This document shows positions 13,701 through 25,847 of a DNA stretch of 64,000 nt, piece after piece. The notes beneath the pieces were generated by a model. The model had not been told where the DNA came from. It did not search any database and was given only the letters and a program-made list of their open reading frames with translations. Origin of the DNA: Schoenoplectus triqueter (Eukaryota > Streptophyta > Magnoliopsida > Poales > Cyperaceae); NCBI GenBank assembly GCA_964058805.1, contig CAXKVV010000633.1:1-64000 (forward strand), given 5' to 3'. Position 1 is the stretch's first letter. The number at the start of each line of letters is the position of its first letter. The translations under genes were made by a program, and so were the position numbers.

Positions 13701-14406
13701 TGAACATTTGTTGTTGTTTTTTCGTTCTGTGGTAAATCTGATTTTGTTGCAGGGCTGATGAGGATGACTTTCTTGTCCAGTTGAGTAAGTCCTCTGGAAA
13801 ACTTCTGAAGGTATTGTCTCCTTCTGATTATGGTTATTAAAAATGATGAAGCCACCTTCTTTCGGAGGGTTGAACTTTGCAGTTTCCCTTGCATGGCATA
13901 TCTAATTTTATTTTGTTTTCTTTCTTTCATTGCTTCCTTTTCTCTTGCTTGTTTGTGTTTGCTTTGGGTTGGAAGTAGAATGTGATTTTTTGCAGTTGTC
14001 CACTTACAGCAGAAAGCTTCTGATTAAAATGAGATTTGTTGTTTTGCTTCAGGGTGGGGAACCTGATTTAATGACCACAGCCAAGATGGTACTGCATGAC
14101 TGGCAACGGGGTAAAATTCCCTTTTTTGTACCCCCTCCTCAAGAAGCTGGTACAGCTCCACCTGAAAATGCAAATGAAGCTGATTCAAACAAAGAAGAAC
14201 AAAATGAGGTCAAAGTAGCTCAGTTGACTGGTGTTGAAATTGCCGAGATAAACCAAGATGTGGCTGAAATTGATGAGTCTGATGAAGATGAAACAAACAA
14301 AGAAAAAGAAATGACAAACAATTCAAATAGGAAGGCCAATGTCATGAAAGCCATTGCTGAAATCATTTCCTCCCAGCAGAACTTGAACATCCCTGATAGA
14401 AAATAG
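10739..14406 (+). CDS. NUG2: Nuclear/nucleolar GTPase 2 (NUG2/NOG2), 11 exons
   Basis: Circularly permuted GTPase of the YlqF/NOG2 family, which acts in nuclear maturation of the 60S pre-ribosome. Exons: 10739-10979, 11359-11492, 11651-11780, 11864-12024, 12444-12545, 12617-12721, 13021-13149, 13344-13484, 13571-13671, 13753-13810, 14053-14406. All junctions are GT-AG with consistent phases, giving 551 residues, close to the family's plant length. The start follows a purine-rich leader and gives the family-typical basic N-terminus. GTPase motifs occur in permuted order: G4 NKCDLVP (255-261, split by an intron), G5 near 284, G1 GYPNVGKSS (317-325), G2 Thr near 345, G3 DSPG (361-364). An N-terminal NOG2-type region precedes them and an acidic Asp/Glu-rich tail follows. 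A possible polyadenylation signal aataaa lies at 14697. No break is seen, so it looks functional. Confidence 0.95.
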
Positions 14407-14738
14407 TTGTTTTGTTGTGTTGTTATTCTGCAAAATTTGGTTAGTGTTTCAAGTCTTAATGTTTCTTTTCTTAATGGTTATTTTTTTTTAAAAAAATCTT
14501 GTAATGTTTGTTTTCTGGATATCTATAACGGTGGTTTTTTTTTGTTATGGATTTTTGAAGTCGATGATAATTTTGCAATATCAAAGTTGTTTCGGTGCCT
14601 ATTTAATGTTCCTTTCAGTCTTTGTTCCAACCAGAATGTAATATTCTCTCCATAGGACTACATGATGTTTGATTTACTAGACAAATGGCGTGGAAATAAT
14701 AAACTAAGAAAGTCCCGTAGTTGTTTTGTTTTGGCCAA

Positions 14739-15290
14739 TTTCGTACGGTAATTGGTCTATTTTGGTTGCGCATAATGTGCTTTTTTTAGATATCAATAAT
14801 AGAAAGGCTGGTAGGCGATATCAAAATTAATTAAAGCTAAGTGCATTTTTTTAGATATCAAAATTAATTAAAGTTGAGTGTGCACTGATAAGTGTGGTTA
14901 GAGCATCTTCCTCTCCTTTTTTTTGGGTTCTGGTATGTTCTGGTCTATGAGTCCCAACAGTATGTAAAACAAAAGTATAAGAGGTATATGAAGTGTGCGT
15001 AGAGTGTGTACGAGAGTTATTCTCAATTTTGTACGGTAATTGATTTATTTTGGTCGCGCATAATGTGCTTTTTTTTAGATATCAATAGTAGAAAGGCTGG
15101 TAGGCGATTTTCTAAAGTCAAAATTAATTAAAGTTGAGAGCATTTATTTTTGCACTGATAAGTGTGGTTAAAGCATTTTCCATTGCTCTCCTTTATTTTT
15201 TTACAGTAGAGAATGGAACGACGGAGCTCAGACCGTATATAAAACAAAAGTGTAAGAGGTGTATGAAATGTGTGCAGAGTAGGGTGTCAA
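14739..15290. repeat. Tandem duplication, period about 288 bp
   Basis: Two diverged copies sit downstream of NUG2. Each runs from a gtacggtaattg block through gcataatgtgctttttttag, gaaaggctggtaggcga, actgataagtgtggtta and aaaacaaaagt blocks. Copy 1 starts about 14739 and copy 2 about 15027. The second copy is interrupted near its end by the MITE at 15280. No coding. Confidence 0.8.
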
Positions 15291-15625
15291 TTCTTGATCC
15301 GATTCGAATCCGATCGGGTATGGGTTCATTTTTTTTGACTCGAATCGAATCGGGTCGGGTTCGGGTCGACCCGACCCGATTAATTATATTTTTTGAAGTA
15401 ATTTTGTGATTTAGTACTAATTAAAGCTTAAATATACACTAATTAAGGTTAATTATAAATTAATTAATATTTTATTGCTTAAAATTATATAAAAATAATT
15501 AATTATTTTACACGGGTCGGGTTGGGTATGGGTCAAAATTTTTTGACCTGAATTTAATCGGATTGGGTTCAGATCGGGTAAAAAAAAATAATAAAATAAT
15601 ATGACCTGACCCATTGACACCCCTA
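15280..15625. mobile_element. hAT-type MITE with gggtcggg-rich ends
   Basis: A 346-bp element with termini TAGGGTGTCAAT and ATTGACACCCCTA. It is flanked by the near-identical 8-bp duplication gtgcagag (15272-15279) and gtgtagag (15626-15633). The subterminal regions are built of gggtcggg and cgacccga words, and the middle is AT-rich. It inserted into the second copy of the tandem duplication, because the flanks rejoin to match the first copy. Confidence 0.8.
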
Positions 15626-15633
15626 GTGTAGAG

Positions 15634-17601
15634 TGTACATAAAAGCTACTTTGACCTATATATTCTGTACATATGTGAAAATTCTGATCCTTTTCCAAGT
15701 CTTTGACGGTGTCTTATATAAGAGAGAAGTCATAGAGTTCATAGTCTCAGTGCGCATGATCGTGTTCAGTTGCTCATAACTGCTATATGTGATTGTGGTC
15801 CGTTACTCGTAGTTGTTGTACATGATCGTGTTTGATTACAGATAACAATTATATTTAAGATGAGTGTCGAGTAATTCTTGAGTTTGGGAATGTCTAGCTC
15901 GAAACCATTTGACATAAATATTGGATGAGATATGTTTTATAAGGTCTAATAAATTAACGTTTTAAGATTAAATATTCAATCCTAAATTAATTAAACCTTC
16001 ATAAACACAACTTAATTAGGTTATATATTTAGCCATAAATAGATGCACCAACTGTTGCTTCGGGGTTCTACTACTGAACAATCAACTGTTGCTTTGCTTA
16101 AAAATAATTCTTCACGGATGTTTAAATAAACAAGAATGTTTCTCATCTACTTTATGAGGTTTATATGACACTATTATTTTTTAGAGTTGCAGTGTGCAAT
16201 TAGGGCTTAAACAGGGCATTAATATGAGAACTAATCTACGTGCTACATTCTACATTATTGAGAATCAGACTTACAGTGTTCACATTAGGCTTGTAGGTGG
16301 CAGGTAGAAATAAAACCGAAACAGGATAAAAAGAACAAAAGAAATATTGTTATTTCAAGGATGGCGATTTTTGTGTCGAGTTATTTTCCAGTTATAGAGA
16401 CTTTGACATTACATCTATCTCTCTAATAGAAATCTTTAATCTGACTTTTCAAATCATTACTTTTTGTACCAACTGTTGAACATGAGGAAAACATCATTAC
16501 TGTGCACTGAAAGTCTGAAATTAATCACCAGCAGAGAAAATCAGTGTTAAATGCATAGTAATTTAGCAAGCGAGTATAACCCATGGTCATAGTCTCATAT
16601 ATAACTTTTTTGGATCAAATAGTCTCATAGATAACTTATAAAAAAGGTTAACAATTGCGTCTTATCTATTAATGGAACTGACTTCAACTACACGAAATTA
16701 AATAAAGCTGATTATCTCATGTTTACTATCAGATCAATATCCAGCACTCACATTATTTTGCCAGGATTAATTGATCATTGTCATCGGACAAATATGGACG
16801 ATGCAATCTTTATCAATGATGACTACAAAAAGGCTGTTATAAGTGGCTCAGTTTCAGAACAACTGGTGGGAAGTTCCAGCGAAACTTGAATGTTATTTAT
16901 TCGGGGCAATTTTTGATTAAGATCACTTCACTTTTGGGTTTTTATTTTAGTTTCTGGTTCCTTTGTTCATATTAGTTTTAAACCAGTCCCATCTAATTGA
17001 TAACTTCTAGTTATTTTATTTTATTTTTTAGATAAGACGATCTCCAATGTTGATGGAACTGAACATAAGTCCGCCATAAGCGTCACAGTTTTCAGCTGGT
17101 ATCATGTTTCATAGAACTACAAATTTTAATTCCTCCATAAATACGTAAGTCATCTGATTGGAATTTGGAAGCGACAAAATACTTGTATGTTGAAGTTTCG
17201 TAGAACTAGAAACTTCACCTTGAAAATGAAACATCATGCGATGCTAATGAAACATGAATGCGACAGCTTAATTTCGCTGTTCTTCTTCAAGTCGTGAATT
17301 GCAATTACGACAGCTTGTAGTTCCAACTAGTGAAGAATGCGTTATAAAAAAAAAAGGACATCAAGGAAATGAGTATGACTTTCGCTGTTCTTCTTCAAGT
17401 CACTTGGCATAACTTAATTTTCATTATTGTTATTACTTAAACACCTCAGCTTATTAATATACAACTCCCACAGCTTTGGAAGTAGTGGTGCAAACGATGT
17501 AACACTGCACCAGCTTCAAGTAATTTTCCCAATTTTTGTTCAACTTCTATCCAACTTTGAGTCTAACATGTAACGACAGCCAAAGAGCGACAACATGGTC
17601 G
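15634..17601. other. Intergenic DNA between NUG2 and thioredoxin
   Basis: AT-rich, no gene recognised. A direct repeat of 22 bases (core ttcgctgttcttcttcaag) occurs near 17272 and 17380, about 108 bp apart. The 3' flank of the thioredoxin gene lies at its right end. Confidence 0.5.
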
Positions 17602-18977
17602 TTAATTTGCAATATATTTCACAATAGTGGTGACCAAGTCGGACTCAGGCACCGCCCCAATAATGGCATCCTTCTTCTCCCCATTTTTGAAGATAATAAT
17701 GGTTGGGATGCTTCTTATTCCATACCGAGTTGCTACTTCTTGGTTGTCATCTGTGTTTAATTTGAAGCACTTCAGCTTTCCCTCATAGATCTTAGATAGT
17801 TTCCCTATGACTGGGTGCATCATGCGGCAAGGACCACACCATGGGGCCCAGAACTCAACTAATACTGCCAAGTCAGAACCCAACACCTGCTCTTGCCATG
17901 TTGAACTTGTCACGTCAGGGACTACAAAATTAGCCAAATCTTTGTCAAAGTAATGACATAGCAACAGTGCAACACACAGACACAAAACACAAACAAATAT
18001 TCTAGCACTGTATGACATTTCATTGGCTTTCCACAGTAAGATTCTGATTACTGGTACTGTCAGAAATGAAAATATCATATATAAGCAAATATAATTAAGA
18101 GCTATGTTTATTTGCAAGAACTAAACTAAACAATGAACGAGGTTTGGTATGTATGAGGGCATTTTTTTCACAGAAATCCTTGTAGTAGTTGTTAACAGGA
18201 CCCTTCATATTTATCAGTGACAATAAACTGATTTATTTGCTAATACCAAACAGAATAATTTTCCAATACTTAATTCACAACAAAACATCAAAAATTAGTG
18301 TAATTAATAAGATGAAGATTGGACATATGGAAGGTTGAGTAGACATTTCCATTTTTATTAAAGGAATTAAAATAGTAACAAGCAAGTGCATAGGTTAAAT
18401 AATCTCTTTCTATTCACTAAGCATGATAATCTTGTGGAGTCAATGGTCAATAAAAGTGTCAAGCTTTTAAGTGAAACAAAGGTGTTAAAGTCTGTATAGA
18501 TATAGTTTTACTTTGACTTGAAACTTCCTTGAACACTTGTGACAGCAAAGTATCCCAGTAATCATTTCAATACCTGTGGTGAATTATGCACCTGCATAAT
18601 TTATGGCCATACCAGCTGGGTAACATGTGATGCATAATTCCAAATTATATTACGAAATAGTTCAATTTGCAACTTATTGCTTAATCGCTGCTATATGAGA
18701 CTTAGCTTGAAAATGAAATAAATAAAATTAGTAAAACGGAAACTGACTAATTACCATCCAAAGCAGTTTCCTGAGCTTTACATACAAATGACCGACGGCG
18801 AGGAGCTCTGCTCTTGGCAACGCTCACTGATAATCCTACCTTTCCCTTATCGCTTGAGTAGAGAGAAACCCCTCTTTGACCGCCGTGGAAAGAGCATACA
18901 GACGCAGAGGCTGGTTTTCCAACGCTAGATCGGGGCTGCGGCGCAGCTAGGGTTCTAACAAGCGCGGAGGAAGCCAT
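17602..18977 (-). CDS. Chloroplast thioredoxin, m-type, 2 exons
   Basis: Small disulfide reductase of the chloroplast stroma, reduced through ferredoxin-thioredoxin reductase and regulating carbon-metabolism enzymes. Exon 1 is 18755-18977 and exon 2 is 17602-17921, with GT-AG junctions and a phase-1 intron of 833 bp, giving 180 residues. The N-terminal ~70 residues are rich in Ser, Ala, Arg and Lys and nearly free of acidic residues, as expected of a chloroplast transit peptide. The thioredoxin fold follows with active site WCGPC at 102-106, a following RMMHP segment, and the cis-proline motif IPT. m-type rather than f-, x- or y-type is judged from the [10 protein letters not shown] start and the overall pattern. 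The ATG at 18975-18977 is the only one in frame with the transit peptide. Nothing looks broken. Confidence 0.92.
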
Positions 18978-19267
18978 GACGACGCGAGGAAGAAGCGGCG
19001 GGTTGGAGAGAAAAGGAGAGGGGGAAGGGGCACAGATCAGTTGTTGAATGTTGACCGCGATAGGTGTGGTCTTCGTTCGTCTTATTAAGATGCGTAGTTC
19101 ATGGTTCCTAACTACCTATGCCCCCACCAGAAATATCAAAGTATTTAATCTTAAATAAATTAAGATATGCTAGAAATAAAATCCAATCGGAAAATATAAC
19201 ATCAAATATCTCAAATATCAGTGATAAGATAATAATAAATATGATGAAAGAAAAAGAAAATAAATAA

Positions 19268-19311
<44 letters not shown>

Positions 19312-20469
19312 GAATTAATATTTTGTCAAGTCACTGAACGTTGATGCTTATTAATATTTTGTCACTGGACTTTCATTTATCCATTTTTAATCACTGAATT
19401 TTGATGTTTATCCATAGTTAATCATTGTCATTAGTTTTTTCACTCAAAAATATTTGAAATAAAATTATATTTGTTGTCAAAACTAATTGGAATGAAAAAT
19501 AGATAAATAAAATAAAATTATATTTGATTTTTCATTAGCTTTTCAATTATTTTTGAGTGAAAAAAATAATGAAAATGATTAAATATAAATAAACATCAAA
19601 GTTTAGTTACCGCTAGAAAATTAACCCAAAATAAAATCTACCCATTCTGAAAACGAACAAAATTTATTTTGAAAATCTCCAGCAATTAATGTATAGCTCG
19701 TGAGTCGTGACATAAATGAAATTAAAAGAGAAGACGCCTCTATAATCGTATTGGTTGCTGGTCAGCAATATCCACCAAATGATGGATCAAATTTCGTTCG
19801 TTTATTGTTGAGCAGTGAAAAGAACCAGATACTTCATTTTTCCATCTTAAACATTGCCAGAAGTCGGAATGTCGGATTTTGAATTCACGGCGTCCGAGAA
19901 GCATTTTTCATGCGCATATATGAACCAAAGAGGCAAGGACCTGACAGAGATTTTGGCCAGTCAATGCTAGCAACTTCCAGTAGACGTGCATGTATCGCTT
20001 TTAAAAAAATGAAATCAGGTGATAACTATGTCACTTTTTCAATATATATATATATATATATATATCAACTTCAAGTAGTGTGATTTCACATGAGAATGGA
20101 CAGAAATTCTTCACACACGCACACAAAAAAAAAAGTTTTTTTCAGTAGAATTTTGCTCAAAACAGTTAAAGTTGGCAGTTCTAGTTGAAATACGCATTTT
20201 ACCGTTTAAGGATAATCATCTGAACCTGATATACTTGTTTACTTTTCGAGGATTTGAACCTGATATACTAAAGGATCTATAAATTTGACGTACGACAACC
20301 GTACCACGGTTTATTAAAAAAATCTCTCTTATTGGACTTTTGTTTGTATTCTACACATGTTTACAGTTCCCAATTATAGGAACTTAGAATCATAAATCGC
20401 ACCCTCTTGAATAAAGGTATTTCTGGAAAAAAAATGAATAAAGAAAGAGATACAAAATTGAGTGTGAAA
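18978..20469. other. Intergenic DNA between two minus-strand genes
   Basis: It contains the thioredoxin promoter side (purine-rich 5' leader 18980-19030), an (AAT)n microsatellite at about 19270-19312, a foldback element (19380-19612) and a (TA)n run at about 20042-20066. No coding exon seen. The short open frame at 19700-19882 has no recognisable similarity. Confidence 0.5.
19380..19612. mobile_element. Foldback element 3 (about 100-bp arms)
   Basis: The left arm (gatgtttat near 19407, ttcactcaaaaat near 19438, aaaattatatttg near 19462) is matched on the opposite strand by the right arm (ataaacatc near 19590, atttttgagtgaaa near 19549, caaatataattt-type word near 19520). Non-coding hairpin-type MITE, AT-rich. 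Ends are not sharp. Confidence 0.65.
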
Positions 20470-23320
20470 TCATGAACTAGGAATGCCTTCAAGTGTCGCT
20501 TTGACACCATCATCGAATGAAGTAGGCTTTGTACCAAGCACTTCCACCAGTCGTGTTATATCCATTGATATGTCTGCTGGGGACACAACCCCTCGATTAA
20601 TCTGCAATTTATAACCTTCAATAGTCAGTGTAAATTGATCAACTGCTTCATTTGACAGTTTAATGAATTATCATGGTTTAAAGAGTCGGAACCATGTAAA
20701 ATATAGGAAAGTTAACAATCCACAATTCCACAGAATTTTAACAAATTGAAAAACTAGATTTAGGTAGAGCACAACTATTGTTTCAGTATAAGATTTTATT
20801 AATTATTTGGACCTATTTTTCTTCCATATTGGAGCTTTAGTTGAATTAGGTACACAAAAGGCCCTCCAATAAAGAACCCAAGCTAATTCATTTTCTTACT
20901 GGTACAGGCATATTAACAAAGCATGACCTAAATAAACTAGGCACCCATAAAATGGAAAGTACTCCCAAGACACAGTTTTTAGTAATAATATGTTTTATTA
21001 AATTAATATTATTAAAAATAAGAGTGAGAAACGTAAAATTTCAAATATACGAATGGCAGTGGCGCGCTGTTTGAATTTACGAAACGCGCCACTGGCAGTG
21101 GCGCGTTTCCGTTTTTTTTTTTTATGAAAACGCGCCACTGCGTTTCCGTTTTTTTTTTTTGCCAGTGGCGCGTTTACTTCTTATATATACAAAACGAGCG
21201 CAGGCGCAAGTGAGATGGAAACTGATATTAATTTAATAATACTTATTAATAATAAAAACTGCCCAAGACAACTACTTGAGAAAGCCTAGTGATGCTAAGG
21301 TAAAAGAATAGAATGAAATAGTAGGCGGAGGAGCAACCAACCGAAGAGGCGGAGACTGATTTGATGAGAGAGAAACTATATCCTCTGTGGAGTGCAACTG
21401 ACTCGGCCATCTGCACCCTTGATACCCTATCCGGGCCCCCAGCATTTAATACAACTCGCATCTTCTTCCCATCTGTTGAATTCAGTACAAACGGGTTACT
21501 AAATTGGATGGTTACACATGGTTTCTGTATATGCATTAATAGAAGTATAAGTAGAAGTATACCTGATATCCACATATTTGTCAGAGATGAGATGGTGTGC
21601 ACCATATCTTTGACATAAATGGGACATCTATATTCATCATAGAAGAAATCAACTTCTTTGCCTTGTGAAAGAACACTATCCATCCACTATATTTGAGAAA
21701 CAAAAAAAATCAAGGTATCAATACAAATTGCAATTTTAACTCTACTGCACTGCTAAGGGGCACCAAAGCTTGATTTGATTGGATTCAACTTTGAAATTTT
21801 GGTGTGCGCTGGCTCTATGATTCCTAGTTCATATTTTGTTGATATACCAAAAAATGAAAAACATAAGAAAACCGAGTAACCTGAACAGGAAGGGACCTTG
21901 CAACTGGAGAGATAGTCTGTGGTCCATATATTATGCTGCTTCTCAAAATAACATAATTCTGATATATCTCACTAATAAGCTTCTCCGCTGCTACTTTAGA
22001 TTTCCCATACATGTTTACTGGAATAGTCTCATCCTCCTCTTTATAATATGATTTTATGCCTTCATAAACTGTTAATTATTAAGCCTGTCAAACCTTGTCT
22101 TTTAGAAATAAAAACATGATTTGACTATTAAAGAAGCTTAATTAGGTCAGGAAATGTAATACCATCTTAAAAAAGCTGCAGAAAATCAAGGCCCCGCATG
22201 GAATGGAAAGTTAAAAGGAACATTTCAACACAAGTTAGCAAAAATATTTCTAATTTATTGCAGCTTTGCAAGGGCTACACAATACAATGAATTTCACATA
22301 TTCAGGGATATACATAGTTTCCTGATCTCAGAAAGAATGGAAAATCATTTAAATATTACATAATTTACTGACAACTTCAATGTACCCTGCAAAAAATCAA
22401 ATGTTATGCTTACCTCCTAAAAAAGGTACCATCTCCCTACAGAACCAAATATCCTTCAAAAAAGAATAAAACTTGCGTGACCTGCCTAATCTAAAAATCT
22501 TTTCAAATTTCTTACCTTTTACCAAAATGATGAAGAAAAGAGGGGCAATTTGGAAACTTCTTGAATAAACTGGCAGAAAATGGTATGTATTATATTATCT
22601 ATGATTTAGAGAAAAGGCTTCAGTATGTTATTGTTTGGCCTCTACATGATATATAACATGTGTAAATTTATGAAATTGAAAATGTGCAGCAAAATAAGAC
22701 GGATACCTTGGTCAGTTGAGAGATGGATGAGCAGAGAATTGCTGTTTCCAAAACCAAGTAACCATTTTACAAGAGAAGAGGGTTGATTGGTGGCCATGGC
22801 AGCCTCCGGATCTGTTTCACAGGCACGGGGTACAGAGATAGCAGCACAGTTCACCACCACATCAGGCTGAAGTAAGAAGTTGGAGGAACCATCAATGAAA
22901 AAAATGCAAAATACTTTCCTAAATATTTTTACTTTTGTACTTTCTCACTAGTGATCTTTACAGAGAATTCTTGACTTAGATCAAACAGCACAATATTCAG
23001 ATCTCTGATCAACAAAAGCACAGATCTCGAATCACTTTCAACTCAGCAAAGGAAATTAAATTAGTTTAGACCGAAGTGTTTGAAGAAATGCGGACCTGGC
23101 CAAAGGAGGCAGAGACAGCACTGAAGCCTTCTCCAGTTCGGACGTCGACTTGGAAGGATTTGACAGAAGGGAGTGCGGCCAGTAGCTCCTGAGGAGGGAT
23201 CGGACGGTGGTGGGTGAATGCGATATCAAGGGAAGTCGAGGTTGTTGACAGGTACTGGAGAAGGTGCTGGCCCAAGTAGCCTGTTCCTCCCACCACCAGA
23301 GCTTTTCTCCGGTTCTCCAT
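20470..23320 (-). CDS. RmlD/MAT2B-like NAD(P)-binding protein, 6 exons
   Basis: Extended short-chain dehydrogenase related to RmlD (dTDP-4-dehydrorhamnose reductase) and to the methionine adenosyltransferase beta subunit. Plant members of this type are mostly uncharacterised. Exons on the minus strand: 23096-23320, 22707-22866, 21881-22068, 21563-21686, 21342-21472, 20470-20601. All are GT-AG with consistent phases, giving 319 residues. Seen motifs: Rossmann dinucleotide loop GGTGYLG (11-17), VVNCAA strand, HLSTDQVYEG and the YGKSK (YxxxK) site at 149-153, RSSIIYGP, and a C-terminal SPADISMD block. The ATG at 23318-23320 puts the Rossmann loop at the usual distance from the N-terminus. An in-frame upstream ATG at 23354-23356 would add 12 basic residues. 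Intron 5 (20602-21341) holds an unusual CpG-rich palindrome cluster. Substrate cannot be told from the sequence. Confidence 0.88.
21055..21176. repeat. Alternating inverted array of agtggcgcg words in an intron
   Basis: Within intron 5 of the RmlD-like gene, a CpG-rich word (cagtggcgcg or its complement) occurs five times in alternating orientation: near 21057, 21084, 21096, 21131 and 21163. The two central copies form a perfect palindrome with 14-bp arms (21081-21094 and 21096-21109) around one g. Poly-T runs separate the outer copies. It stands out from the AT-rich intron and may be the core of a foldback or MITE insertion. Confidence 0.85.
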
Positions 23321-23549
23321 TTCTTGTTTTTCCTTTCTTCGTACAATTTGTTTCAATAGAGTGGAAGGTGGAAGTTTTGTTACCTTCTGTGACGATTTTG
23401 TGCGCGAGACGGGGAGCCAAAGGGTGCGACCGGATTTTCTGCGGGGATCGCGGTTTAATGTTTTGTGGAGGTCGATGTAATAATGTCTCGGTCGGTGGTC
23501 GCCTGCTGACTGCTGATTACTGACGGCGATCAGAATTCTGAGGCTCGGT

Positions 23550-24170
23550 TAGGTGTTTTAACCGATCGGATAATATCTGATTTTATTCATGATTCGATCC
23601 AAAAAATAATGAAAATTATCCGATTTGTATCTATATTCGGAGATATTCGTATTCGAATTCGTATCCGAAATTATTTTACGAATACGGATACGATAAGATT
23701 CTTACATATCCATATCCGACCATTTAACTATTATTCATCAGTATGCGACATTATTTGAAGTTATACGATCTAATATTATCTGAATATGTATCCGAAATAT
23801 TTCTATTATATATTCTATTAATTAGATTTTTAGTATAAATCTAATTTATTTTATATTTAATTTATGTTAATGTATCATATTTTTTATACATTTAAATTAC
23901 TAATATAATAATAATTAATATTTAAAATTTATAATTAATGATTTTATTATAAAATACTATATATTTTTTTCCAATGATACATATAATATTTTTATATAAT
24001 ATTCGAAATATATTCATATTTGTATTTATATCCAATCCGTATCCGGTATTCGTCGAATATCTGATCCACATCTGTATCCGATATTATCCATATCCGAATC
24101 CGTATCCGAAAAATTATAACGAATACGGTAAAAATATTATCTGTCTGTATCCAATCTGGTTACACCCCTA
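23550..24170. mobile_element. hAT-like MITE, tccgtatccg-rich
   Basis: A 621-bp element with inverted termini TAGGTGTTTTAACC and GGTTACACCCCTA. The flanks ggctcggt and aactcagt (8 bp) match at five positions, the rest being transitions, consistent with an old 8-bp duplication. Subterminal parts are packed with repeated tatccga and cgaatacgg words in both orientations. The middle is AT-rich. No coding. It lies just upstream of the RmlD-like gene. Confidence 0.7.
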
Positions 24171-24288
24171 AACTCAGTACTCAGATCATCAGAATTCAGA
24201 AAGTCCTCTTAATTTATAATTATTATCACGTTATCTCAATTTCTAATTATTATTACGTGACAAATTCTGCTATATGGATCAGTAGGAG

Positions 24289-24758
24289 TAGAGGTTTGAA
24301 ATGGACCGTTCGGTCCAATCCGTCTCGGACCGATTGTGGGTCGGTCCTCCTTTCACCCAAAATCGGACCGTGTAAATCCGTCCCGTGCGAATCCGTGGAC
24401 CGGACCGTGGACCGTGGATTAGACCGGACCGGACCGAACCGTGACCCGAACCAACTTTTTATATTTTTTGGTAATTTTGTATAATTTTTTAGTATTATTC
24501 AATTTTTAAACAATTAAAAATATAAAATTAATTCAATGAAAATTATTATTTACAAAATATCATAATTTTTTTTATTTCATAATTTTTTGAATTTGTAAAA
24601 AAAATAGACCGAACCGGACCGTGCCCTTCCCGTCCCGTCCCGTGGGGGTCCAGCCCCCGAGGGCCAATGGTGGGACGGGTTCGATTTTTTTGAATTTGAA
24701 CTGCCTAGGACCTGGACCGTCCGAATTTGAACCGGTCCGGACCGTTTGCAAATCTCTG
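24289..24758. mobile_element. hAT-type MITE with perfect TSD, ggaccg-rich
   Basis: A 470-bp element with termini TAGAGGTTTG and CAAATCTCTG (inverted, two mismatches) and a perfect 8-bp target duplication agtaggag at 24281-24288 and 24759-24766. The subterminal regions consist of many ggaccg and cggtcc words, possibly transposase-binding repeats. No coding. Confidence 0.88.
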
Positions 24759-25017
24759 AGTAGGAGTACTACCGGTACCATTAATTAAAAAATTAACGGC
24801 GATGATTTCATCAGCCTCTCTTTTTCAATCATATCAAGATAATTTGTCTCAAACATTCAATATCAAAATTTAACAATCTAAAATTATTTTAATACATTAT
24901 CCTTTATTATGTTATTTAAGAAGTAAGTTACATTTTATCACCGAAAGGTCTTGCACTTATTATATTCCGCCACATTATTTTACTCATCATTTTGGGACTC
25001 ACGATGATCTAGGAGTG

Positions 25018-25416
25018 TTAATGGATTGGATCTGAATGGTTGAGGTCGAATTATTATTATTATTTTATTCGATTAGAATCTGATTCGATTATATTCAGAT
25101 TAAAATTTTTTGACTAATATCTGACCCAAACCGATTACGGGTTGACCCGATCCGACTCATATAAAATATTTAATAATTAATTTATAGTTAATTTTAATTT
25201 CTGTATAATTAATAATTTATAATTAATGTATATTTAAGGTTTAATTAGTAATAAATCATAAAATTACTTTAAAAAATATAATTAATCGGGTTGGGTCGGG
25301 TTAACCCGAACCCGACCCGACCCGATTCGCATAAAAAAAATTATACTCATATCTGAACCATTTATTTTCGAATCATGTTAGATCAAGTTGGGTCAGATTA
25401 ATAATTGACACTCGGT
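25018..25416. mobile_element. Older MITE related to the one at 15280
   Basis: It has the same composition as the 15280-15625 element: gggttgggtcggg and acccgacccga words, an AT-rich core with a taatcataaaattac block, and eroded termini aggagtgttaat and attgacactc. The orientation is opposite to the first copy. No clear target duplication remains. Confidence 0.65.
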
Positions 25417-25847
25417 CACTCACGGCTTAAAAATAAGTGAAGTAAATTTGAAGTTCTTATTTTGTTATAGTTACTTGATTTTACATATTATTGTTAGATA
25501 GATATTTTAAATTAGACAATATAATGATTTCGAAAGTCTTTCTGATATTACTGAAACTAAAATTGCAAGTGTCATATAAAATTTAGACAGTTAATTAGAC
25601 AGATATTGGAGATTCTATGATCCTTCTCGAGTTTTCAAGTTTCGGAATATAAAATGATGATACAAGGAAGAATGATACTTCGAAAAGTATTTATATAAGA
25701 AACTACGTACAGAAAGATCAAATATTATGCATAAATACAGCACGTTTTTTTTTTACTTTTTTTCTGAAGATTTTAATAACTGTAGGCTTAAATTTACGAT
25801 TCTATAATCGTCAAAATCGGAGAATTGACTAGGAATTGACCGGAGCA

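Noticed and set aside
20470..23320. UDP-glucose epimerase or rhamnose synthase (RHM) assignment
   Set aside because: Length and the STDQVYEG, YGKSK, SPADISMD pattern fit the RmlD/MAT2B type better; no fused dehydratase domain.
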